From Choristoneura fumiferana (Eukaryota; Arthropoda; Insecta; Lepidoptera; Tortricidae): 64,000 bases of DNA. This document shows positions 63,473 through 64,000 of the stretch, piece by piece. Numbering within the stretch: position 1 is the first letter of the stretch; each line of letters begins with the position of its first letter. The notes under the pieces were generated by a model. The model saw only the letters and a list, made by a program, of their open reading frames with translations, was not told the DNA's origin and made no database searches. Made by a program: the position numbers and the translations under genes. The stretch is from the NCBI RefSeq assembly GCF_025370935.1, contig NC_133499.1, positions 4,050,588 to 4,114,587 on the forward strand, in the 5' to 3' direction.

Positions 63473-63685
63473 AACCTAAAAATCGGAGTTTTTTAAGGAG
63501 GAAACTTCATAATATAAATCGTCTATCGATCGGCCATTGTTATCGGTCACTGCGAAATTATTTCTAACTTTTTTATCTAGAAGTATGTGTCACTTATCTC
63601 AATAACACTAACACTAGACGTAAACAACAATTTGGGAATGAAACTAACTAGATAATAAGATTGCCGCTGATAACTTTACAATTTT

Positions 63686-63997
63686 AATGAACTAAAATAA
63701 TTTCCTTGCTCACCCGCGACCTTACGATAGCTAAGCTTATGCAAAATATGCGTGTTCATGCAGTTCCTCCACCTCCACACTGTAAGAACACACACAAATC
63801 ACACAAACCCATCCATCACCACCACCACACTACACTGACGCGTTTCGAACTCAACCAGAGTTCGTCTTCAGAGTGACACAACCGTACGTGTGTGTTCTTA
63901 CAGTGTGGAGGTGGAGGAACTGCATGAACACGCATATTTTGCATAAGCTTAGCTATCGTAAGGTCGCGGGTGAGCAAGGAAATTATTTTAGTTCATT
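63686..63997. mobile_element. Foldback element with perfect 110-bp arms
   Basis: 63686-63795 and 63888-63997 are exact complements by eye, with a 92-nt loop rich in CCATCACCACCACCAC and GAACTCAACCAGAGTTC. Fragments of the family occur at 1276-1400, 42755-42955 and 36687-36715. Confidence 0.85.
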
Positions 63998-64000
63998 GAT

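Overview
The window is insect nuclear DNA, almost certainly from a moth or butterfly. It is AT-rich with GC-rich islands, genes are broken by repeat-filled introns, and it is packed with dispersed families I recognise as typical of lepidopteran genomes (tRNA-derived SINEs, a LINE whose 3' end runs into (ATG)n, foldback MITEs, the 'ACTTTCGCATTTATAATATTAGT'-type repeat). Nothing looks bacterial or viral.

Supported genes, left to right. (1) A rapsyn ortholog on the minus strand, 11,024 down to 6,962. Eight exons with matching splice phases encode the TPR array and the first half of the C-terminal RING finger. The initiating exon was not found, and the end of the RING lies further left or outside the window; two candidate 3' exons are at 4,298-4,431 and 3,046-3,141. 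(2) The myogenic bHLH factor nautilus/MyoD on the plus strand, four exons at 20,176-20,448, 31,467-31,598, 38,622-38,727 and 39,617-39,696. Its introns of 11.0 and 7.0 kb are filled with mobile DNA, including a BEL/Pao integrase relic. (3) LSm2, single exon, plus strand, 44,598-44,885. (4) tRNA-Leu(UAG), minus strand, 53,574-53,652. A possible small secreted peptide (47,362-47,577, minus) and two possible orphan first exons (32,265 and about 48,300) are weaker. Rapsyn (clusters receptors at the neuromuscular synapse in vertebrates) and nautilus (muscle fate) both relate to muscle, but nothing here shows that they are co-regulated.

The rest is mobile DNA in several layers. Insertions with readable target-site duplications include two hAT MITEs (8 bp), three Harbinger-like MITEs (TAA), two 'GGGCCAATCAAC' MITEs (4 bp), and two copies of a THAP-encoding element (7-8 bp). 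Repeats labelled A, B, C, D, E, F, G and H in the feature list are recurrent families defined by sequence shared between copies inside this window. I could not run alignments or database searches, so family names are from recognition only.

The most unusual signals are: (i) 25-28 bp 'micro-elements' carrying only the CACAGAATA terminus of the THAP element, each flanked by its own 7-8 bp direct repeat; (ii) two unrelated ~55 bp near-perfect hairpin insertions, each flanked by a 7-8 bp direct repeat; (iii) a 110-bp-arm perfect foldback at the right edge; (iv) a LINE tail with a clean twin-priming inversion; (v) LINE tails sitting within about 15 bp of two rapsyn splice sites. I saw no evidence of a new multi-gene system.
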